Below, one piece after another: positions 27,827-37,283 of a stretch of DNA of 64,000 nt (its first letter is position 1; every line of letters begins with the position of its first letter). Under the pieces are notes generated by a model. It was given only the letters and a program-made list of their open reading frames with translations, had not been told where the DNA came from and searched no databases. The DNA lies in assembly GCF_940670765.1 (NCBI RefSeq), contig NZ_CALNVW010000001.1, positions 106,265-170,264 of the forward strand. The letters run 5' to 3'. The DNA comes from Streptomyces sp. A 4/2 (GTDB lineage: Bacteria > Actinomycetota > Actinomycetes > Streptomycetales > Streptomycetaceae). The position numbers and the translations under genes were made by a program.

Positions 27827-28630
27827 TCAGGCCGAAGCCGTACCGGCGGCAGGGGCCGAAGAGGTGTCGGCGTCCTCTTCGGGGGCGTCGGCAGCGGTCC
27901 TGGCCGCCACCGCACGCTCTTCCGCCGCGGCGCTGATCTCACGCCACGCGGATTCCGCCGCCTGCTGTTCCGCTTCCTTCTTGCTGCGGCCGGTGCCGGT
28001 GCCGTACGAGACACCACCGACGCGAGCAGCAGCGGTGAAGGTCTTCTCGTGGTCCGGACCGGTCTCACTGACCAGGTACTCCGGAACCCCGAGACCTTCG
28101 CTTGCGGTGAGTTCCTGAAGACTGGTCTTCCAGTCCAGGCCCGCGCCGAGGTTGGAGGACAACTCGATGAGGGGGTCGAAAAGCCGGTGCACCAGCTCCG
28201 ATGCCGCTTCGAGGCCCTGATCGAGATAGACGGCGCCGATCACCGCTTCCAGGGTGTCGGCGAGAATGGACGCCTTGTCCCGCCCGCCCGTGCCTTCTTC
28301 ACCGCGGCCGAGCCGGATGAAGAGACCGAGTTCGAGCCCACGGCTGACCCCTGCGAGCGCACGCGAGTTGACCACCGCGGCCCGGAGTTTGGCCAGCTGG
28401 CCCTCCGGGAGATCGGGGTGGGTGCGATAGAGCGTGTCCGTGACCACCAGGCCGAGCACGGAGTCCCCGAGGAACTCCAGTCGCTCGTTGGTGGGCAGAC
28501 CGCCGTTCTCGTACGCGTACGAACGGTGGGTCAGCGCACGCACCAGAAGGGCGGACTCGAGTGTGTACCCGAGCCGCCCTTCCAGAAGCGTGTGGGACGA
28601 GGCATTGTCCGTCTTGTTGACGTCAGACAT
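27827..28630 (-). CDS. rnc: Ribonuclease III
   Basis: Double-strand-specific endoribonuclease for rRNA and mRNA processing; in S. coelicolor the rnc homologue (absB) is a global regulator of antibiotic synthesis. The ATG at 28630 gives 267 aa. Catalytic signature [10 protein letters not shown] is at 48-57, the second acidic site lies in [13 protein letters not shown] near 120, and a dsRNA-binding domain follows (about 160-230, ending KKEAEQQAA). A 30-residue Ala/Glu/Asp-rich tail is added. It follows rpmF by 19 bases. Confidence 0.97.
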   Translation of the reverse strand: MSDVNKTDNASSHTLLEGRLGYTLESALLVRALTHRSYAYENGGLPTNERLEFLGDSVLGLVVTDTLYRTHPDLPEGQLAKLRAAVVNSRALAGVSRGLELGLFIRLGRGEEGTGGRDKASILADTLEAVIGAVYLDQGLEAASELVHRLFDPLIELSSNLGAGLDWKTSLQELTASEGLGVPEYLVSETGPDHEKTFTAAARVGGVSYGTGTGRSKKEAEQQAAESAWREISAAAEERAVAARTAADAPEEDADTSSAPAAGTASA

Positions 28631-28649
28631 TGCGCCTCTCACCAGCCGC

Positions 28650-28823
28650 TCAGACCTCGAGGACCTGGCGCTTGTTGTAGGTGCCGCAGCTCGGGCACGC
28701 GATGTGCTGGAGCTTCGGCTCCTGGCAACGCTCACACGTAACCAGGGTGGGGACCGCAGCCTTCCACTGCGACCGGCGGTGGCGCGTGTTGCTGCGCGAC
28801 ATCTTCCGCTTCGGAACAGCCAC
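28650..28823 (-). CDS. rpmF: 50S ribosomal protein L32
   Basis: 57-aa zinc-ribbon ribosomal protein. The GTG at 28823 begins [20 protein letters not shown], and the product ends KRQVLEV. The four-cysteine ribbon is CERC near residue 30 and CPSC near residue 43, so this is the zinc-binding form. It sits between the YceD/DUF177 gene (2 bases upstream) and rnc, the usual bacterial order. Confidence 0.97.
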   Translation of the reverse strand: MAVPKRKMSRSNTRHRRSQWKAAVPTLVTCERCQEPKLQHIACPSCGTYNKRQVLEV

Positions 28824-28825
28824 GG

Positions 28826-29470
28826 CTACTTCTCCTGCTTCTCGTCGACGCCAGGCTCGGCGCCGTCAACGTTGTCCTTCTCGTCGACCTGGCCGGTCCC
28901 GACGAGTCCCTGCAGCGCCGCCCAACGTGCGTCGACGGCGTCATGGTGGTGACCGGGTTCGTCGTCCAGCCTGATTCCGCATTCGGAACACAGGCCGGCG
29001 CAATCCTCCCGGCACACCGGCTGCATCGGCAGTGCGAGCACCACCGCATCACGCAGCACGGGTTCGAGGTCGAACAAGCCGTCCTCAAGTGGGGTGATTT
29101 CCTCGTCCTCGTCGTCGGCACTGTCAGCCGGGTCCGCCTTCTTGCTGCGGCCCCGGTCGTCGGCTTCGGGGTACGAGAACATCTCCTGGAAATCCGCTTC
29201 GAGCTCTCGCTCCAGCGGCTCCAGACACCTTACGCACTCCCCCTTGGCGGATGAACGGGCGGTGCCTGTGACAAGCACCCCGTCCATGACCGACTCAAGG
29301 CGGAGCTGGATTTCGACCGGAGCGCCCTCGGGCACTCCGATGACCCCTTCGATACCGAAATCCTTGGGGGCTGCGACCGAGCGGGTGAGCCGCTGGAGCG
29401 CACCGGGACGCCGACCCAGCTCGTGTGTGTCGAACACGAGGGGGTTGCGGTGGTCGAGGCGGGCGTTCAG
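28826..29470 (-). CDS. YceD/DUF177 family protein (probable CTG start)
   Basis: DUF177 proteins precede rpmF in most bacteria and are linked to 23S rRNA metabolism. The conserved start region reads [19 protein letters not shown]. The frame is open upstream to 29605, but that part is not conserved in character. The best start is a CTG at 29470 preceded by AGGAAG, giving 214 aa; no ATG or GTG is available nearby. Other features are CVRCLEPLE near residue 90, a highly acidic stretch near 125-145, and [13 protein letters not shown] near 165-177, a probable metal-binding cluster. Confidence 0.85.
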   Translation of the reverse strand: MNARLDHRNPLVFDTHELGRRPGALQRLTRSVAAPKDFGIEGVIGVPEGAPVEIQLRLESVMDGVLVTGTARSSAKGECVRCLEPLERELEADFQEMFSYPEADDRGRSKKADPADSADDEDEEITPLEDGLFDLEPVLRDAVVLALPMQPVCREDCAGLCSECGIRLDDEPGHHHDAVDARWAALQGLVGTGQVDEKDNVDGAEPGVDEKQEK

Positions 29471-29639
29471 GGCTCTTCCTGCTTTCGGATCGCTGAAGAA
29501 TAGGGCGCCGCCACGTCGGAAACCGTCCGGAGACCATCGGAACGGGCAGCACGGATCGCGGAGATACGGGCGACCGAAGAGCCAGGATACTGGACCGGCC
29601 GCCATAGACCCAATCGGCCCCTTCGGGACCGGAAAGCTC

Positions 29640-30737
29640 CTAGCGTCCCTGTTCGTACTCGCGGAGCTGATCGAGGTTGATCATGCTCGTGTCGAAGAGG
29701 CTGGTCTCGTCGAGGGCGCTCTGCTGCGGGGCCTGCTGCGGGAGCTGCTGCGGCTGGATCTGCTCGGGCTGCTGGTACGCGTAGGGGTCCTGCTGCTGGG
29801 GCTGCTGATAGCCGTACGGGTCCTGCTGGTATCCGTACTGCTGCTGGTACGCGTAGGGGTCCTGCTGCTGGGGCTGCTGGGGCTGCTGATAGCCGTACGG
29901 GTCGTACGTCTGCTGGGCCGGGACTTCGGCCTGCCGCTGCGGAAGGGCCTCCGGCTGCGCCTGGGCCGCCAGCGGCGCGGGCATCGACGCGGGCTGCTGA
30001 GCCGGGACGGCCGGCTGCGGCTCGGCCAGGTCCGACAGGAAGTCCGCGTCGCTGCTGTGCCGGTGGCCCATCTCGTCCTGCTCGGCCATGTGTACACCGA
30101 GCTCGTCGGAGGCGACCCGGCCGTGCAGCTTCTGCCGGCCGCGCCCCACCGCTTCGAGCGTCTTGGCCAGTACGGCCTCGAAGGCGCCCAGCTTGGTGTC
30201 GACGTACTCGTCGGCCCGCTCCCTGAGCGTCTCCGGGTCGTGACTGCGCTCCGGGGCCTCCGGGTCCTCGTACCCCTGTTCGTCCAGACCCGGGCCGCGG
30301 CCGAGCAGCTTCTCGCGCCCGCGGTCGACGGAGCCGATGGTCTTGGTGAGGACGACCTCGAAGTTCGCCAGCTTGGAGTCGACGTAGTCGTCGGCCTCGG
30401 CGCGGATCTCCTCGGCGTCCCGGCGGGCCTCCGCGAGGACGCGGTCGGCCTCGTCCTGGGACTGCCGGGCGACCTCCGTGTCGGAGATCAGGGAGCCGCG
30501 ATGGGCATGGGCCGCCTCGATGATCCGGTCGGCCTCGATACGGGCCTCCTCGACCATCTGCTCGCGGCCGCCGATCAGTTCCTGTGCCTGCGCCAGGGAC
30601 CCCGGCAGGGCCTCGCGCATCTCTTCGAGCATCGCCAGCAACTCGGCGCGGTTGACCACGCAGGAGGCCGACATGGGCATGGACCTGGCGCTGCCGACCG
30701 TGTCGACGATCTCGTCGAGTTTCTTCTGCACGTCCAC
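29640..30737 (-). CDS. DivIVA/ATP-synthase-b-like coiled-coil protein with Gln/Tyr-rich tail
   Basis: 365 aa, often annotated in Streptomyces as a cell division initiation protein or F0 subunit b-like protein; its function is not established. Residues 1-215 are mostly coiled coil, with two repeats of a YVD(S/T)KLxxFExVLxKTxxxVxRGRxKL module (about 117-147 and 180-210). Residues 255-345 are low complexity with repeated DPYGYQQ and DPYAYQQ units. A conserved acidic C-terminus, SLFDTSMINLDQLREYEQGR, closes it. No signal peptide is seen, so it is cytoplasmic or membrane-peripheral. It is placed between coaD and the YceD gene. Confidence 0.75.
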   Translation of the reverse strand: MDVQKKLDEIVDTVGSARSMPMSASCVVNRAELLAMLEEMREALPGSLAQAQELIGGREQMVEEARIEADRIIEAAHAHRGSLISDTEVARQSQDEADRVLAEARRDAEEIRAEADDYVDSKLANFEVVLTKTIGSVDRGREKLLGRGPGLDEQGYEDPEAPERSHDPETLRERADEYVDTKLGAFEAVLAKTLEAVGRGRQKLHGRVASDELGVHMAEQDEMGHRHSSDADFLSDLAEPQPAVPAQQPASMPAPLAAQAQPEALPQRQAEVPAQQTYDPYGYQQPQQPQQQDPYAYQQQYGYQQDPYGYQQPQQQDPYAYQQPEQIQPQQLPQQAPQQSALDETSLFDTSMINLDQLREYEQGR

Positions 30738-30833
30738 CGTGTGCTCGCCACCTGTTCTTCCGGCCTGGAGACGGACGGGGACGACTGTACGGCCAGTCGG
30801 CGCCCGCCCGACACCGGGTGACGCATGGTCAGT

Positions 30834-31346
30834 TCATCGCTTCTCGCCGAGGCGCTGCACCAGGGCCTCGTGGACGAGCGACGGCAGCAGGTGCGAGACG
30901 TCTCCGCCCCAGGTCGCGACCTCTTTGACCAGACTGGACGAGAGGAAGCTGTAGGTGGGATTGGTGGGGACGAACAGCGTCTCGACACCGGAGAGCCCGT
31001 TGTTCATCTGGGCCATCTGAAGCTCGTAGTCGAAGTCGCTGACGGCACGCAGCCCCTTCACGATGGCCGGGATGTCGCGCTGCTTGCAGAAGTCGACGAG
31101 CAAGCCGTGGAAGGACTCGACCTCGACGTTCCCGAGATCGGCGGTCACCTCACGGATCAGCTCGATCCGCTCGTCGATGGAGAACAGACCGTGCTTCGAC
31201 TGGTTGATCATCACGGCCACATGTACGACGTCGTACAGCTTCGACGCTCGGGCGATGATGTCGAGGTGTCCATTGGTGATGGGGTCGAACGACCCCGGAC
31301 AGACGGCGCGGCGCAACTGAAGTCCCTCGTTCCCGGGTCCGGTCAT
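30834..31346 (-). CDS. coaD: Pantetheine-phosphate adenylyltransferase CoaD
   Basis: Fourth step of coenzyme A synthesis: 4'-phosphopantetheine plus ATP to dephospho-CoA. The ATG at 31346 overlaps the rsmD stop (ATGA) and gives 170 aa. The nucleotidyltransferase signature is [11 protein letters not shown] near residues 15-25; the C-terminal ATP-binding segment is [13 protein letters not shown]. The rsmD-coaD pair is very widely conserved. Confidence 0.97.
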   Translation of the reverse strand: MTGPGNEGLQLRRAVCPGSFDPITNGHLDIIARASKLYDVVHVAVMINQSKHGLFSIDERIELIREVTADLGNVEVESFHGLLVDFCKQRDIPAIVKGLRAVSDFDYELQMAQMNNGLSGVETLFVPTNPTYSFLSSSLVKEVATWGGDVSHLLPSLVHEALVQRLGEKR

Positions 31347-31927
31347 CGTGCGTCTTCGCACGTAAAGGCGGCGCGACCGTACCAAAGCGTGCCCTCGCCG
31401 TAGCGACGGGCCCGCAAAGGCTCAAAACCCTTGGGCCACTTGAATTCTCCGCCTCGTGTGCTCCGTTCCACCGTGACGAGGGCATCGCCGCTGAGCCACC
31501 CCTGGGCACGGAGTGTGAGCAGGATCTCGCGAAGATCGCCATCGGTCACGGCGTACGGGGGATCGAGGAAAATCACGTCGTACGGGGCTTCGGGCGCCGG
31601 TCCCGTCACGATCTGCTCCGCTTTGCCCGTCCGTACCTCCGCCCCGGGGAGACCCAGGGTGCGTACGTTGTCACGGACGGTCGCCGCGGCCCGGACGTCG
31701 GCCTCGACCAGCAGGGCGTGCACCGCGCCGCGGGAGAGCGCCTCCAGACCGACGGCGCCGGATCCCGCGTACAGATCGGCGATCCGGGTCCCCTCCAGGG
31801 TGCCGAGGAGCGCTTCCCAGGTCGAGAAGAGCCCTTCGCGCGCGCGGTCGGATGTGGGGCGGGTGCCGTTGCCCGGCGGAACGGCGAGGCGGCGCCCGCC
31901 GGCCGTACCGGCGATCACGCGGGTCAT
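31343..31927 (-). CDS. rsmD: 16S rRNA (guanine966-N2)-methyltransferase RsmD
   Basis: Methylates G966 in helix 31 of 16S rRNA. The 194-aa protein has motif [18 protein letters not shown] (about 51-67) and the N-methyltransferase motif IV DPPY in [11 protein letters not shown] near 117-127. The stop overlaps the coaD start. It begins 58 bases after the recG stop, consistent with an operon. Confidence 0.96.
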   Translation of the reverse strand: MTRVIAGTAGGRRLAVPPGNGTRPTSDRAREGLFSTWEALLGTLEGTRIADLYAGSGAVGLEALSRGAVHALLVEADVRAAATVRDNVRTLGLPGAEVRTGKAEQIVTGPAPEAPYDVIFLDPPYAVTDGDLREILLTLRAQGWLSGDALVTVERSTRGGEFKWPKGFEPLRARRYGEGTLWYGRAAFTCEDAR

Positions 31928-31985
31928 CTCAGTCCTTCTCGGTGAGCGGAGTCAGTCCTGGTCGGGCTCCTGTCCCGTCAGTCTC

Positions 31986-34181
31986 TCAGCCCTTGTCGAG
32001 ATACTGCTCGCGGTCCTGGTCGAGGAGGGCGTCCAGCGCGGTCCTCAGTTCGGGCAGGTTCGTCAGCTCGGGGTCGGCGGCGACGACCCTGGCGGCCTCC
32101 TCACGGGCCGCGGCGATGACTTCCTCGTCCTCGATGACGGCGAGCATCCGCAGCGAGGACCGCACACCGGACTGCGCCTGGCCCAGCACGTCGCCCTCAC
32201 GGCGCTGTTCGAGGTCGATGCGGGAGAGCTCGAAGCCGTCGAGCGTGGCGGCCACCGCGCTGAGTCTGGCCCGGGAGGGGCCGGCCTCGTGGGCCTCGCT
32301 CACCAGCAGACAGAGACCGGGTGCCGAGCCGCGGCCCACCCGGCCGCGCAGCTGGTGCAGCTGGGATACGCCGAACCGGTCAGCGTCCATGATCACCATG
32401 GCGGTGGCATTGGGGACGTTGACGCCGACCTCGATGACGGTCGTGGCGACCAGCACGTCCACCTCCCCCGCGGCGAAACGGCGCATCACGTCGTCCTTGT
32501 CGTCGGGCGCCATCCGGCCGTGCAGCATCTCGATGCGCAGTCCCTTCAGCGGGCCCCCGGAAAGCTGTCCGGCGATGTCCACCACGGCGAGCGGCGGCCG
32601 TTTGTCCGCCTCCGGCTCGTCCCCGGCGGCCCGCTTCTTGTTCTTCGGCTCGTCCTCGCCGTCCCCGATGCGCGGGCACACGATGTAGGCCTGGTGTCCG
32701 TTCTCCACCTCTTCGCGCACCCGCTCCCAGGCGCGGGCCAGGAAGTGCGGCTTGTCCTTGGCCGGTACGACGTGGGTGGCGATCGGCGAGCGGCCCGCCG
32801 GAAGCTGGTCGAGGACCGAGGTCTCCAGGTCGCCGAACACCGTCATCGCGACCGTGCGGGGAATGGGCGTCGCCGTCATGACGAGCAGGTGCGGCGGCTG
32901 CTTGCCCTTGCCGCGCAGGGCGTCGCGCTGCTCCACCCCGAACCGGTGCTGCTCGTCGACGACCACCAGGCCCAGGTCGTGGAACTGCACCTTGTCCTCG
33001 ATCAGCGCGTGCGTCCCGATGACGAGCCCGGCCTCGCCGGTGACCAGGTCGAGCAGCGCCCTGCGGCGGGCGGGCACCCCCATGGAGCCGGTCAGCAGGA
33101 CCACCTTGGTGGACTCCTCGGCGCCGCCCAGTGTCCCGCCCTCGGCCAGCTCGCCCATCATCTCGGTGATGGACCGGTGGTGCTGCTGCGCGAGCACTTC
33201 GGTGGGCGCGAGCATCGCGGCCTGACCGCCCGCGTCGACCACCGCGAGCATGGCCCGCAGCGCGACCATCGTCTTCCCGGAACCGACCTCGCCCTGGAGC
33301 AGGCGGTGCATCGGATGCTCGGCCGCGAGCTCGCCGAAGATCTCCGCGCTGACCTTCTGCTGCCCTTCGGTGAGGGTGAACGGCAGCTTGGCGTCGAAGG
33401 CGTCGAGCAGCCCGCCCGGTACGGGTTTCCTTGCCACGGCGGGCAGTTGGGTCTCGGCGTGCCGCCGTCGGGCGAGCGCGACCTGGAGGACGAATGCCTC
33501 GTCCCACTTCAGCCGGTCCCGTGCCACGGCGACATCGGCCCTGGACTGCGGGCGGTGGACCTTCAGCAGCGCCTCGGGCAGCGTGGTCAGCCCCCGTCCG
33601 TCGCGCAGCGCGGGCGGCAGCGGATCGGCGGCCTCCCGGGCGCTGGGCAGCACCGCGGAGACCGCTTTGGCGATCTTCCAGGACTCCAGGCCCTTGCAGG
33701 CGGGGTAGATGGGGATCAGTTCGTTCGCCCAGGCCTCCACGGCGTCCGCGTCGGTGTCGTCGTCCAGCAGCTCGTACGTGGGGTGGGCGAGCTGGAGCTT
33801 CTGGTTGAACTTGGAGACCTTGCCCGCGAACATCGCACGACGGCCGGGAAGCAGCTCCTTGTGCGGCTTGTGGATGCCCTTGCCGAAGAAGACGAGCTGG
33901 AGACGGCCGCTCCCGTCGGTGATGTTCACCTCCAGACGCTTGCCCCTGCCCTGGTTGAAGGTCAGCACCCGGGCGTCGGCGACCTGCGCGAAGACGGTGA
34001 CGTGTTCGTCCAGGGGCAGTTCGGCGAGCGGGGTCAGCTCGCCACGCTCCGCGTATCTGCGGGGGTAGTGGTGCAGGAGGTCGCCGACCGTGTGCAGGTC
34101 GAGGTGCTCGGCCATCACCTTCGCGGTGGGGGCTCCGAGCGTGTTCTTGAGTGGTTCGTCGAGCGCGGGCACAAGGTCCAT
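31986..34181 (-). CDS. recG: ATP-dependent DNA helicase RecG
   Basis: Branch-migrating helicase that remodels stalled forks and R-loops. The 731-aa protein has an N-terminal wedge/OB domain (about 60-150), Walker A GEVGSGKTMVAL near 300, the DEQHRFG box near 402, and helicase motifs V-VI (VATTVIEVGVNVPNA, HQLRGRVGRG) near 560-620. The start ATG at 34181 begins MDLVPALDEPLKNTLG, the expected N-terminus. It lies downstream of the DAK/FakA-like gene, with a G-rich repeat between them. Confidence 0.97.
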   Translation of the reverse strand: MDLVPALDEPLKNTLGAPTAKVMAEHLDLHTVGDLLHHYPRRYAERGELTPLAELPLDEHVTVFAQVADARVLTFNQGRGKRLEVNITDGSGRLQLVFFGKGIHKPHKELLPGRRAMFAGKVSKFNQKLQLAHPTYELLDDDTDADAVEAWANELIPIYPACKGLESWKIAKAVSAVLPSAREAADPLPPALRDGRGLTTLPEALLKVHRPQSRADVAVARDRLKWDEAFVLQVALARRRHAETQLPAVARKPVPGGLLDAFDAKLPFTLTEGQQKVSAEIFGELAAEHPMHRLLQGEVGSGKTMVALRAMLAVVDAGGQAAMLAPTEVLAQQHHRSITEMMGELAEGGTLGGAEESTKVVLLTGSMGVPARRRALLDLVTGEAGLVIGTHALIEDKVQFHDLGLVVVDEQHRFGVEQRDALRGKGKQPPHLLVMTATPIPRTVAMTVFGDLETSVLDQLPAGRSPIATHVVPAKDKPHFLARAWERVREEVENGHQAYIVCPRIGDGEDEPKNKKRAAGDEPEADKRPPLAVVDIAGQLSGGPLKGLRIEMLHGRMAPDDKDDVMRRFAAGEVDVLVATTVIEVGVNVPNATAMVIMDADRFGVSQLHQLRGRVGRGSAPGLCLLVSEAHEAGPSRARLSAVAATLDGFELSRIDLEQRREGDVLGQAQSGVRSSLRMLAVIEDEEVIAAAREEAARVVAADPELTNLPELRTALDALLDQDREQYLDKG

Positions 34182-34223
34182 TGCACACCATGGGTGTGAC
34201 AGCGGGTGGTTCCCGGCGCGGGG

Positions 34224-34270
34224 TGCGGGGACGGGGGGATGCGGGGACGGGGGGATGCGGGGACGGGGGG
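34224..34270 (+). repeat. 16-bp G-rich tandem repeat
   Basis: Three consecutive units of TGCGGGGACGGGGGGA (two of 16 bases, the third 15) followed by a partial fourth, in the gap between recG and the DAK gene. The plus strand has many runs of four to six G, enough to form a G-quadruplex; on the transcribed minus-strand mRNA this reads as C-runs. Confidence 0.85.
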
Positions 34271-34320
34271 TGCGGGGGCGGGGCGGCGGGCCGGGCTCCG
34301 TGCCGCTCCGCCCACTGCGC

Positions 34321-35958
34321 CTACTCCACGCCGATGAGCAGCGGCGCCGCCTGCACGCCGCCGTCGTAGACCACCGTGTCGACCGCCAGGTGCCCGCCCC
34401 GTACGAACGCCTCCAGCCGGTCGGCGACAGCCACCGGCACCCCGTCGCCCAGTACCAGCGTGACCAGTTCGCCGCCTGCGGACAGCATCCGGTGCAGCAC
34501 CGTCTCCGCCGTCGTGGCCAGGTCCGCCCCGATCACGGCGACATCGCCGTCGATCAGGCCCAGTACGTCGCCCGCCTGGCAGATCCCCGCGCTCGTCCAG
34601 GACTGCCGCTCGGCGACGGCCAGTTCGGCGTAGCGGGTGGCGCCCGCCGCGGCCGTCATGGCGACCACGTCCTCGTCGAAGCGGCGTTCGGGCTCGTGCA
34701 CGGCCAGGGCCGCGACTCCCTGGACAGCCGCCCGGGTGGGGACGAGCGCCACCCGTACGCCCTCCGCCCTGACCTGTTCCGCCGCCGCGGCGGCCGTGTG
34801 CCGCAGCGCCGCGTCGTTGGGCAGCAGGACGACCTCCCGGGCGTGTGCGCGCCGGATCGCGTCGACCAGTTCGCCGCTCGCGGGCGGCTCCCCGGGGCGG
34901 GCGAGCACCGTGGTCGCGCCCGCCTCCCGGCACAGCCCTGCCAGGCCTTCGCCGGGCACGACCGCGACGACCGCGCGCTGTACCTGTTCGCGCTCGGGTG
35001 TTCCGGCGGAGCCGAAGTGGGTGATGCGGATCCGGTAGGGGCGTCCTGCGTCGACCCCGGCCTCCACGGCCGCCCCCGCGTCGTTCACGTGCACATGGAC
35101 GTTCCAGAGACCGTCGCCGCCGACGACGACGAGTGAGTCACCGAGCGCGTCGAGCCGGGTACGGAGCCGGGCCACCGCGTCGTCCGCCGCCTCCAGGAGG
35201 TAGATCACCTCGAAGGCCGGTCCGCCGTCGGCCGGGCAGTCCTCGGTGAAGTGGGGTGGCAGGACCGGCGCGGCCCGCCGCCGCTCGGCCACCGGGGCCT
35301 CGCCGGAGAACGCCCCGGCCAGCGCGGCGAGCACATCGACCAGGCCGCGCCCGCCCGCGTCCACCACGCCCGCACGCCCGAGCACGGCCAGTTGTCCGGG
35401 GGTCGCGTCCAGTGCCGCGCGCGCCCCCTCGTGGGCCGCGCGCGCGACCGCCGTACAGCCGCCTCCCGAGCCACCGGCCACGACGGCCGCCTCGGCCGCT
35501 GCCGTGGCCACCGTCAGGACGGTGCCCTCCACGGGGTGGGCGACCGCCTGGTACGCCGATTCGGCCGCCCGGCGAAGTGCGGCGCTCAGCAGTTGTGAGT
35601 GATCATCGTCACCTGCCGGAGTACCGAGGACCTCGGCCATGCCGCGCAGCAACTGGGCCAGGATCGTCCCCGAGTTGCCCCGGGCGCCGATGAGCGCGCC
35701 GTGCGCCATGGCCCCCATCGCGTCGGCCAGCGCGGGAGCGGATGCGCCGTCCACGGTCCCGTGCGCGGTGAAGACCGCTTCCACCGCCTGAGCAGCGGAT
35801 TCCACGGTCAGGTACAGGTTGGTGCCGGTGTCCCCGTCCGCGACCGGATAGACGTTGATCGCGTCGATCTCCTCGCGGTCCCTGCCCAGCGCTTCGAGCG
35901 CCAGTGAGCACCAGGTGCGGACCACGACGGCGTCCATCTCGTCGGGCAGCTGCGGCAC
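34321..35958 (-). CDS. DAK2/FakA-like kinase-domain protein
   Basis: 545 aa from the GTG at 35958 (AAGGAGG upstream). The N-terminal DhaL-type domain (1-210) has NVYPVADGDTGTN, the Mg-ATP-binding aspartate motif shared by dihydroxyacetone kinase DhaL and fatty-acid kinase FakA. A middle and C-terminal FakA-like region (about 230-545) follows. FakA phosphorylates fatty acids bound to FakB; whether this protein does so is inferred. Position upstream of recG and next to divergent rpmB is standard for Gram-positive fakA/DAK genes. Confidence 0.9.
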   Translation of the reverse strand: MPQLPDEMDAVVVRTWCSLALEALGRDREEIDAINVYPVADGDTGTNLYLTVESAAQAVEAVFTAHGTVDGASAPALADAMGAMAHGALIGARGNSGTILAQLLRGMAEVLGTPAGDDDHSQLLSAALRRAAESAYQAVAHPVEGTVLTVATAAAEAAVVAGGSGGGCTAVARAAHEGARAALDATPGQLAVLGRAGVVDAGGRGLVDVLAALAGAFSGEAPVAERRRAAPVLPPHFTEDCPADGGPAFEVIYLLEAADDAVARLRTRLDALGDSLVVVGGDGLWNVHVHVNDAGAAVEAGVDAGRPYRIRITHFGSAGTPEREQVQRAVVAVVPGEGLAGLCREAGATTVLARPGEPPASGELVDAIRRAHAREVVLLPNDAALRHTAAAAAEQVRAEGVRVALVPTRAAVQGVAALAVHEPERRFDEDVVAMTAAAGATRYAELAVAERQSWTSAGICQAGDVLGLIDGDVAVIGADLATTAETVLHRMLSAGGELVTLVLGDGVPVAVADRLEAFVRGGHLAVDTVVYDGGVQAAPLLIGVE

Positions 35959-36192
35959 CTGGAGCCTCCTTGAGCAGCGGGGTTGCACCGCAGGGTAGAC
36001 CCGGGTCCGGGAGAGGCTGCCGGGAAGGGAGCGGTGCGGGTCATGGTAGTTTCGTTCTACCGACGCAGTCGTTGTATGCTGCTTCGGTTGCCCGATGAGA
36101 ATCGGGCCATTCCCCCGGTACCGCCACTTCAGTTAATGATTCCGGCGCGCCGGAATTCACTGTAAGTGCATCTGAAGTCTTTGGAGTGACCC

Positions 36193-36378
36193 GTGGCTGC
36201 CAACTGCGACGTCTGCGGCAAGGGGCCGGGCTTCGGCAATAGTATTTCGCACTCGCACCGCCGTACGCCGCGTCGCTGGAATCCCAACATCCAGCGCGTG
36301 CGTGCCGTGGTCGGTCGGACGCCGAAGCGGCTCAACGTCTGCACATCGTGCATCAAGGCCGGCAAGGTCTCGCGCTAA
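36193..36378 (+). CDS. rpmB: 50S ribosomal protein L28
   Basis: 61-aa L28 beginning with GTG. It retains the zinc cysteines C5, C8, C50 and C53, so it is the zinc-containing (C+) form; streptomycetes often also encode a zinc-free paralogue repressed by Zur. No Zur-like operator is evident here, consistent with the housekeeping copy. A TATGCT hexamer at 36075-36080 may be the -10 of its promoter. Confidence 0.96.
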   Translation: MAANCDVCGKGPGFGNSISHSHRRTPRRWNPNIQRVRAVVGRTPKRLNVCTSCIKAGKVSR

Positions 36379-36419
36379 CGCCGACGGTTCGTCGTTGCGC
36401 AGCCCCTTGCGGTTGCCTT

Positions 36420-36453
36420 GAAAAGCCGGTCCACCTCGGTGGACCGGCTTTTC
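36420..36453. terminator. Terminator between rpmB and thiD
   Basis: Perfect 16-bp stem, 36420-36435 with 36438-36453, only two bases between arms. A-rich and T-rich ends make it bidirectional, serving the convergent rpmB and thiD. Confidence 0.9.
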
Positions 36454-36488
36454 TCATGCCCGCACGCTGTCTCATGCCCGCACGCCGT

Positions 36489-37283
36489 CTACGCGGAGCG
36501 CAGCCGCCAGCCGTGGTCCACCGGGCCGATGCCGGCCCCCAGCGGGAAGCCGGCCGCGATGGCACCCGTGACGTACTCCTTGGCCGCGACGACCGCGTCG
36601 GGTACGGCACGGCCGTGCGCCAGATACGAGGCGACCGCCGAGGCCAGCGTGCACCCGGTGCCGTGCGTATGGCGGTTGTCGTAGCGGGGCGCCCGCAGCC
36701 AGTGCTCCTCGCCGCCGTCCGTCAGCAGATCGACCGCGTCGCCCGCGAGATGGCCGCCCTTGATCAGCACCCACTTCGGGCCGTGGGCCAGTACGGCCGC
36801 CGCCGCCCGTGGCAGGTCCGCCTCCGACTCCACCCGTACGCCGGTGAGCTGGGTCACTTCGTCCAGGTTGGGCGTCGCGACCGTCGCCGTGGGCAGCAGC
36901 TCGGTCCGTACGGATTCGAGCGCCTCCGCCGCGAGCAGCGGATCCCCGTGCTTGGAGATCCCCACCGGATCGACGACCACCGGGGCGTCCGTCCCGGACA
37001 GCAGCGCGGCGACCGTCTCGACGAGTTCGGCTGACGACAGCATTCCGGTCTTCACCGCCTGCACGCCGATGTCGTCGACCACGGCCCGGTACTGGGCGCG
37101 TACGGCGTCTGCGGGCAGCTCCCACGCCCCGTGCACACCCAGCGAGTTCTGTGCGGTGACCGCGGTGAGCACGCTCATCCCGTGCACGCCCAGCGCCAGC
37201 ATCGTCTTCAGGTCGGCCTGGATACCCGCACCGCCGCCGGAGTCCGATCCGGCGACGGTGAGGACCAGCGGGGGCGCCGTCAC
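36489..37283 (-). CDS. thiD: Hydroxymethylpyrimidine/phosphomethylpyrimidine kinase ThiD
   Basis: Phosphorylates HMP and HMP-P in thiamine synthesis. The GTG at 37283 overlaps the thiL stop (GTGA), giving 264 aa; the frame is open upstream but that part is inside thiL. Ribokinase-fold signatures are [20 protein letters not shown] at about 7-26 and the anion hole [12 protein letters not shown] near 207-218. It is the second gene of the thiL-thiD operon. Confidence 0.96.
   Translation of the reverse strand: MTAPPLVLTVAGSDSGGGAGIQADLKTMLALGVHGMSVLTAVTAQNSLGVHGAWELPADAVRAQYRAVVDDIGVQAVKTGMLSSAELVETVAALLSGTDAPVVVDPVGISKHGDPLLAAEALESVRTELLPTATVATPNLDEVTQLTGVRVESEADLPRAAAAVLAHGPKWVLIKGGHLAGDAVDLLTDGGEEHWLRAPRYDNRHTHGTGCTLASAVASYLAHGRAVPDAVVAAKEYVTGAIAAGFPLGAGIGPVDHGWRLRSA

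Noticed and set aside
36075..36080. TATGCT as a -10 element for rpmB.
   Set aside because: No -35 at suitable spacing stands out, so it is not listed as a confident promoter.
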